Shown: in pieces, positions 60,301 through 64,000 of the stretch
Layout: every line of letters starts with the position of its first letter
Position numbering within the stretch: the first letter of the stretch is position 1
Source of the DNA: Rotaria socialis
Lineage: Eukaryota; Rotifera; Eurotatoria; Philodinida; Philodinidae
NCBI GenBank assembly: GCA_905331475.1
Contig: CAJNYU010003118.1
Span: 1 to 64,000, forward strand
DNA: 64,000 bases
Direction: 5' to 3'
The notes under the pieces: model-generated
Database searches by the model: none
The model's input: the letters and a program-made list of their open reading frames with translations, nothing else
What the model was told of the DNA's origin: nothing
Translations under genes and position numbers: made by a program

Positions 60301-60797
60301 TTCAAAAAGCGCTTGAAATTTCAGAAGACCGCATATCTACATCATGTGATGAAGATGAACAGATTGCTATGATAATTGCAGAAGTGTATGGCCATATTGC
60401 TGAGATCCATCTTCGTGATAAGAAATTTGACGAAGCTTTGAAGAATGCAAGAGTCTATCTTAAACTCTCAAGACAATATCCAAAGCGCTACTTTAATTTA
60501 AGTAATAGTTTGCTATTGATGGGAAGTGTTTATCGAAACAAGGAACTTTATCAACGAGCACTGCCTTTTTTGCGAAAAGCTCGTCATCTCAGTAGTAAAT
60601 GCTCTAATGACTATCAAACTGAACTATATCCTTACATTTATGCTGAATTAGGCATATGCTACGGCAATATGGGTGATCATCGACATCGAGTAGCGTATAA
60701 ATATTATCAGCTAGCGAAAAACGCTTCTCTGAATTGTCAAAACGACAATTTTCTGCGAGACCTCGACGAAAATATAAAACATATGCAGACTCAGTAG
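57324..60797 (+). CDS. ADP-ribosyltransferase-TPR fusion protein 2
   Basis: Single exon, 1157 residues, same architecture as 35848-38526. The N-terminal domain (IIVWLDLQF, VFLIISGRTGKH, IYIFCIKDQRH) spans ~40-155. The ART core has R296 in YRGQ, the NTFFSTST motif (S323) and E374-G-E376 in EGEVLF, so the R-S-ExE triad is complete. About 15 TPR units fill ~420-1150, some with the KLC-type spacing (NNIA, ALKYYRKA, LPPNHPDLAVTYNNMA) and later ones degenerate. It is 265 residues longer than paralog 1, all in the TPR region. No signal peptide, so cytoplasmic. Partner and target protein unknown. Confidence 0.9.
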   Translation: MTTEPLDPENSANIMNCENNERSYQHDVNLFYHLNDQTKNLEDCIIVWLDLQFCAKPHYIDKLRGVVNYLRIFDNTDICMQYISAIKQEQVFLIISGRTGKHIIPLVHHLSQLNSIYIFCIKDQRHITWSSNYSKVKGVFIDEDKLYDRLSKDVLLCSSQTPMSIIEYERTSHALNKDGKPLFLWSQILLQVLLRLPPSCNDKEDMINQARDQYCGNLVEQQKIDEFARIYSSDTAIKWYTRDCFVYRLVNKALRTENIDNIFLYRFFIADLYRQLERLYLSRVPDGNSSMLTCYRGQLIPINEFEKLKSSTNQHISINTFFSTSTSSSVAVNFFINGEQHDGTVCVLFEILVDITVPTKPFAHIHKWSVNSDEGEVLFTMGTIFKIESCDELDGFWHVKFTLSTEPDQELQALLKDYEIKIGETSSLLIFGEFLHKMNEFNKAERYYQILIRELPSDHVDVGMAFNNIATICTDRGEHKKAKTYLRRAFNIFRRTSSVDDLNVAEIYLNLASVYSRIDNNKAALKHEKKALQIQLRILPDNHLTLATTYNNIANTYDSLSKKTIALKYYRKARDIELQHLPPNHPDLAVTYNNMASVYIDMNDHQCAREYLNKALEIRKETLPSWHPDLADSYRLIGTLSAEADDTTDALEKYQESLRILLSTPSQALDHHRIYQLNSDIGDLLYQRQFHQSALRSYNMSLYHLNQCEFVNPFDKSIVYNNLAAVYIDMEKYNRAKNYCRKSIRAQRHCQDVEQYINRFRSRLLMAKIFHAQKSDEKALVILKQLLGQQRRLLPDSYNELYNVYETMKCIYFDKENYKKSEYYIRKSMQIHLKFMPERKLDVGFDYEALGAIYQKKSLPKKAIKCYKKAINIYLSAKPPPPSNLANAYFALGQTILSIKKYSNAKLYLIKARKLRQENQSSHDFQIAEINIELGRLEYSRNRFQMATKYYQLALSICEQQPRLVHHDLIYLHNLLGISFIGEQKYDQAMYHFQKALEISEDRISTSCDEDEQIAMIIAEVYGHIAEIHLRDKKFDEALKNARVYLKLSRQYPKRYFNLSNSLLLMGSVYRNKELYQRALPFLRKARHLSSKCSNDYQTELYPYIYAELGICYGNMGDHRHRVAYKYYQLAKNASLNCQNDNFLRDLDENIKHMQTQ

Positions 60798-61029
60798 AGA
60801 GATTTGCCAGAAAAATGATGGCGTGTGTCAGTATGGATACTATATCTATTCACACTCAGATTCCACACCCCCGCACCCTCAAGATTTGAGAAAGCATATT
60901 TGCGAAGTAAAATACCAAATCCTTCTTTAGAATGTGGATATAAGTAAATGGAAAGTCAATATCCAGAAAGCGTTCAAAATTGAGTAAAAATAAAATGGTA
61001 CAATCATTGGTTTTCTTCATTGCGGTCTT
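60798..61029. other. Spacer with telomere-like fragments
   Basis: CACACCCCCGCACCCTC at about 60864-60880 plus CGTGTGTCAG nearby. It lies between the convergent ends of the ART-TPR gene and the next minus-strand gene. Confidence 0.45.
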
Positions 61030-61496
61030 TCAAGCGTTGTTTGGAATACCAACAGTCATAGAATGCACAGCAAACACATTCGCCGAAGTTAGTTCGAGTG
61101 CATCGATTCCGTTCCAGTTCAAGTCCACTTTTGTCAGAATAAATTTGGTGAAATCTATACGTTTCTTATACACCTTTTCCCCACTTATCAGACCGCGGAA
61201 AATAATTTGAGTGAATTGTGCTAATGCACTGATCTCAATGCAGTTGACAGTGAAGAGTTTACCATCGGCATTTTTGATAATAGTGGGACTACCGTGAAGT
61301 CGAACAGTAAAAGCCACGACAGTATAACGATCAAAAAGAGGAATCAAATTGGGTTCAACTCGGTAGCTGTACTTCTGATCCATATATGTCATATTTGGCC
61401 AGATGAACCCGAAATAAGGATTTGGAATATCATCACATTTGTCTTCAGTACGTGACAAAGACGTGAATGTAATTTTTCTTTCTAAGAGCAACGATC
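61030..61496 (-). CDS. Secreted beta-sandwich-type protein, copy 1 (5' incomplete)
   Basis: Exon from a TACAG acceptor (first base at 61496) to TGA at 61030, about 155 codons. The pattern ITFTSL, then IPNPYFGFIWPN, MTYMDQ, VVAFTVRLHG, F-VNCIEISA, FRGLISGEKVYKK and VDLNWNGIDALEL follows a jelly-roll-like family common in fungi and bacteria (ITFDDL, Y-GF-W-N, sG--V----l--TgW-GiD-v). It is usually secreted and sugar-binding-like. The upstream signal-peptide exon was not found. The acceptor phase matches copy 2, which supports a common intron. Confidence 0.6.
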
Positions 61497-61499
61497 CTG

Positions 61500-62113
61500 T
61501 ACAGTCTAAAAAAAACGGTTTTTACCCGACTTAAAAAATGTTTAGCACTTTTCTTAACCAAAACAAGATCCTCACCGACTGTGCCTTTTTTTTAGACACC
61601 ATACGCAAAAATGGCGTTCTGTTAACAAATTGAAAAACTTTCGAAGTTCAACAGACTGCCTGGAGGTTTTAAAACAAAACCTCCAGAAATTTGAATTGAA
61701 CTCCGAAGGTTTTGTAGTTTTCCAGCAAGTTTTTATTTCCTATAAGAATCGAAAAAAGTTCAGCGGTAAAGCATCATTGCGTATAACAGGAGGAAGATCC
61801 TTTTTTTATTTTAGTAACGTGTTAAACATTTTTGAGTTCGGTAACAAAATAATTCTTTTTATAGGATATGCAATTATTTACAAAAGGTCTAAAATTTTTA
61901 AAGTAATTATTCACAGATCAATTCAGAGCTTTAAAACCAGCATTCATGTATAATGTTAGACGTGCAATTGGAATTGAGTTATTGAACACTGCTTCAAATG
62001 TTCACGTATTCACTTGTTCACATACTGTGCTCAGATATTTCAATGTTCCGTCTCAGCGGCACCCTTACCATGATGTATAGACTACAGTTTACTTTGAGAG
62101 AAAGTATCTGGAT
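61500..62113. other. Repeat-like region between the two paralogs
   Basis: AT-rich sequence with a perfect hairpin at 61660-61686 (arms CTGGAGGTTTT and AAAACCTCCAG, 5-nt loop) and AAAACC/GGTTTT words like those at 1-290. No gene. Confidence 0.45.
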
Positions 62114-62914
62114 GTCTCACATAGGCATGCACCGAACACGGGTACAAACCAGGTAGTTCTGGTCAGTACTTTTCTGGTTCGGTCATACCGGGTGCCCGGT
62201 ACTACCCGGGTTTCACCATACCCAGATTCGGTACTGAGATTCGCTGATCTACTTATTCGTATCCTTCGAAGCATAGAAATGAATAATAAATAGCACCTAT
62301 GGATATATAGTAGGTGATAAAAGATGAATTCATGTCAAAGATCCTTTACCTTGCTCAACCTATCATAGTTAATGTCATTTATCAGGAACGGATACAGTTA
62401 AATGAGCTTCTCTTAATATTTATCCTGGACTCAAATACAAGAAATCATCGAATGGTTCTCCTTATTAAGTTTTCCGGAAATGCAGATATATGATCTTTTC
62501 CATCGGTCTACTAACAATATCAATACTAATAATGCTAATATCGATATCAAAAATACTAAATTGTATCGGTATTGGTAGTATTCGAATTCTCACATCCCTA
62601 CTTAGACTATCAGAAGGATCATCTCAATAAGGAGAACCATTCGACGATTTCCTGTAGTTGAGTCCACGAGAAATATTCATAAAAGCTCATTTAATTGTGT
62701 ACTTTTCTGATAAATAAGATTATCTATGATACATTGAGGAAAAGACCATAAACCTTAGAAATAGAATCATTTATTATTATCGATCTATAGGTATTATTTG
62801 TTATTCATTTCTATGCTTCGAAGGATACGAATAAGTAGATCCTCGAATTCCAGTACCGAATCCGGGTATGACCGAACCCGGGTAGTTCGGGTTCGGTGCA
62901 TACATAATCTCACT
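62114..62914. mobile_element. Fold-back hAT-type element
   Basis: The element is about 62122-62906 (785 bp), with ends TAGGCATGCACCGAAC and the inverse of TATGTATGCACCGAAC. Flanking 8-mers GTCTCACA and ATCTCACT match at 6 of 8. The interior is also palindromic: 41 bp are perfect (62246-62286 pairs with 62801-62841) and weaker pairing continues inwards. ACCCGGGT words occur near both ends. No transposase. Confidence 0.75.
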
Positions 62915-62951
62915 CGAGTATGTTAAAAGTTAAATATCTGAATTAGAAGCT

Positions 62952-63559
62952 TCAAATATTAAATAACCTAAGTTTAAGTGCAGGTCTTGCACGGGTGAGA
63001 CGAAACCAAGGGAAGGCTCGCGCCCTGAAAAACTTCATGAGTAAATTAAACCATATCGTACTTTTATTTTTGATTTCTGGAACTCCGCTGGTTGAGGCGG
63101 CATTCACAACACCAGTAGTAATAGAATGTACAGCAAACACATTCGCCGAAGTTAGTTCGAGTGCATCGATTCCGTTCCAGTTCAAGTCCACTTTTGTCAG
63201 AATAAATTTGGTGAAATCTATACGTTTCTTATACACCTTTTCCCCACTTATCAGACCGCGGAAAATAATTTGAGTGAATTGTGCTAATGCACTGATCTCA
63301 ATGCAGTTGATAGTAAAGAGCATACCATCGCCTCTTTTAATAATAGTGGGACTACCGTGAAGTCGAACAGTAAAAGCCACGACAGTATAACGATCAAAAA
63401 GAGGAATCAAATTGGGTTCAACTCGGTAGCTGTACTTCTGCTCCATATATGTCATATTTGGCCAGATGAACCCGGCGTATGATTCTGGTATATCGCCATG
63501 CCTTTCTTCAGAATGTGGGATACCAGTGAATGTGATTTTGGTTTGTGTCGGAGGTGCAC
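62952..63559 (-). CDS. Secreted beta-sandwich-type protein, copy 2 (5' incomplete)
   Basis: Exon from an ATAG acceptor (first base at 63559) to a stop at 62952. The central ~350 bp are nearly identical to copy 1, while the N-terminal ~35 codons (KITFTGIPHSEERHGDIPES) and the C-terminal tail are clearly different. The tail continues with ~50 further residues (VPEIKNKSTIWFNLLMKFF and a basic end) and may contain an unrecognised intron. Same inferred family and missing signal-peptide exon as copy 1. Confidence 0.6.
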
Positions 63560-64000
63560 CTATCGAAGTGAAGTTTCATAAGTGACATTGCCTTTCACCG
63601 TAATTAAAACTTTATCATGAATATGTATGTTTGACTGAAAAGAATACTTATATCTGTCACATCATGTACGAAAATATCATGATATAACATGAATAAAAGA
63701 GCTCGTTGTCTCTTCTAGTCTAATTGGACTAGTATATCTACCTGTACAGAACCTAAGCAGAGTGCGCATGGTTCGCATCCCATAATGAGCACACCTTTTT
63801 TTTGTAATACTAATATAAGATATCCTATTCAACCGAGTCATCTTACTACACACTCTCCCTGCCACTAAAATTATTTTTGCCTGAATTTCTATTAGGAGCA
63901 CGGATTTCCCGATTCAAAGACCATATCGCATAAATTATTTTGGAACTTGAAGATTTTTTGCCGAATATAATGTCTGCGGGTTTCGCCTCGTAACAGTAGA
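63560..64000. other. Window end, no gene resolved
   Basis: Should contain the first exon and promoter of copy 2, but no clear signal-peptide exon was identified. The window ends here. Confidence 0.4.

Noticed and set aside
1..64000. tRNA or rRNA genes and a true telomere end
   Set aside because: No tRNA-like B-box with cloverleaf or rRNA-like sequence noticed; G-rich tracts are short and interstitial.

Overview
The window is an AT-rich animal nuclear segment that most likely comes from a bdelloid rotifer. Four things point there. Introns are very short (about 50-70 bp). There is an F-box plus leucine-rich-repeat gene of the RNI/NLRC3-like type. Two large proteins fuse an ADP-ribosyltransferase domain to kinesin-light-chain-like TPRs. 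Short GTGTGGGTGTG tracts of bdelloid telomeric type are scattered through it. The genus cannot be fixed by eye. No operon, rRNA, tRNA or CRISPR array was seen.

Layout. 0-6 kb: repeats, then a multi-exon membrane protein with an ephrin-receptor-like Cys motif. 6.4-11.8 kb: a decaying tandem family of secreted proteins, with one intact gene (7522-10043) that carries a DNA-transposon relic in an intron, a 5'-truncated copy upstream and a broken N-terminal copy downstream. 13-17.5 kb: an F-box gene with a frameshift beside a 1.04 kb hAT element, the pair bracketed by diverged long inverted repeats. 18.0-19.65 kb: a 1.6 kb imperfect palindrome. 22-33.3 kb: one minus-strand gene with an F-box first exon and about 65 small LRR exons. 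35.8-38.5 kb: ART-TPR protein 1. 40.0-42.3 kb: a complete 14-exon PhoPQ/PqaA-family alpha/beta hydrolase. 42.8-44.1 kb: a minus-strand type I membrane protein. 44.4-51.6 kb: repeats, a decayed gene, a second copy of a hAT MITE and a MAPEG-family gene. 53-55 kb: a SnoaL/NTF2-like gene and a small secreted Cys-rich peptide. 57.3-60.8 kb: ART-TPR protein 2. 61-63.6 kb: two nearly identical minus-strand beta-sandwich-type secreted genes around a fold-back hAT element.

How the genes may relate. This is an accessory-type region rich in repeat-scaffold proteins (LRR, TPR, F-box), secreted proteins and short non-autonomous DNA transposons. The two ART-TPR proteins share a conserved N-terminal alpha/beta-like domain, an ART core with a visible R-S-ExE triad, and a TPR array. 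That layout resembles a sensor-effector protein, but the role is inference. The PqaA-family and SnoaL-like genes have mostly microbial relatives from my knowledge of the families and are candidates for old horizontal gain; the first is now heavily intron-bearing. All exon models were made by eye from splice signals, frame continuity and comparison of internal paralogs. No alignment or database search was run.
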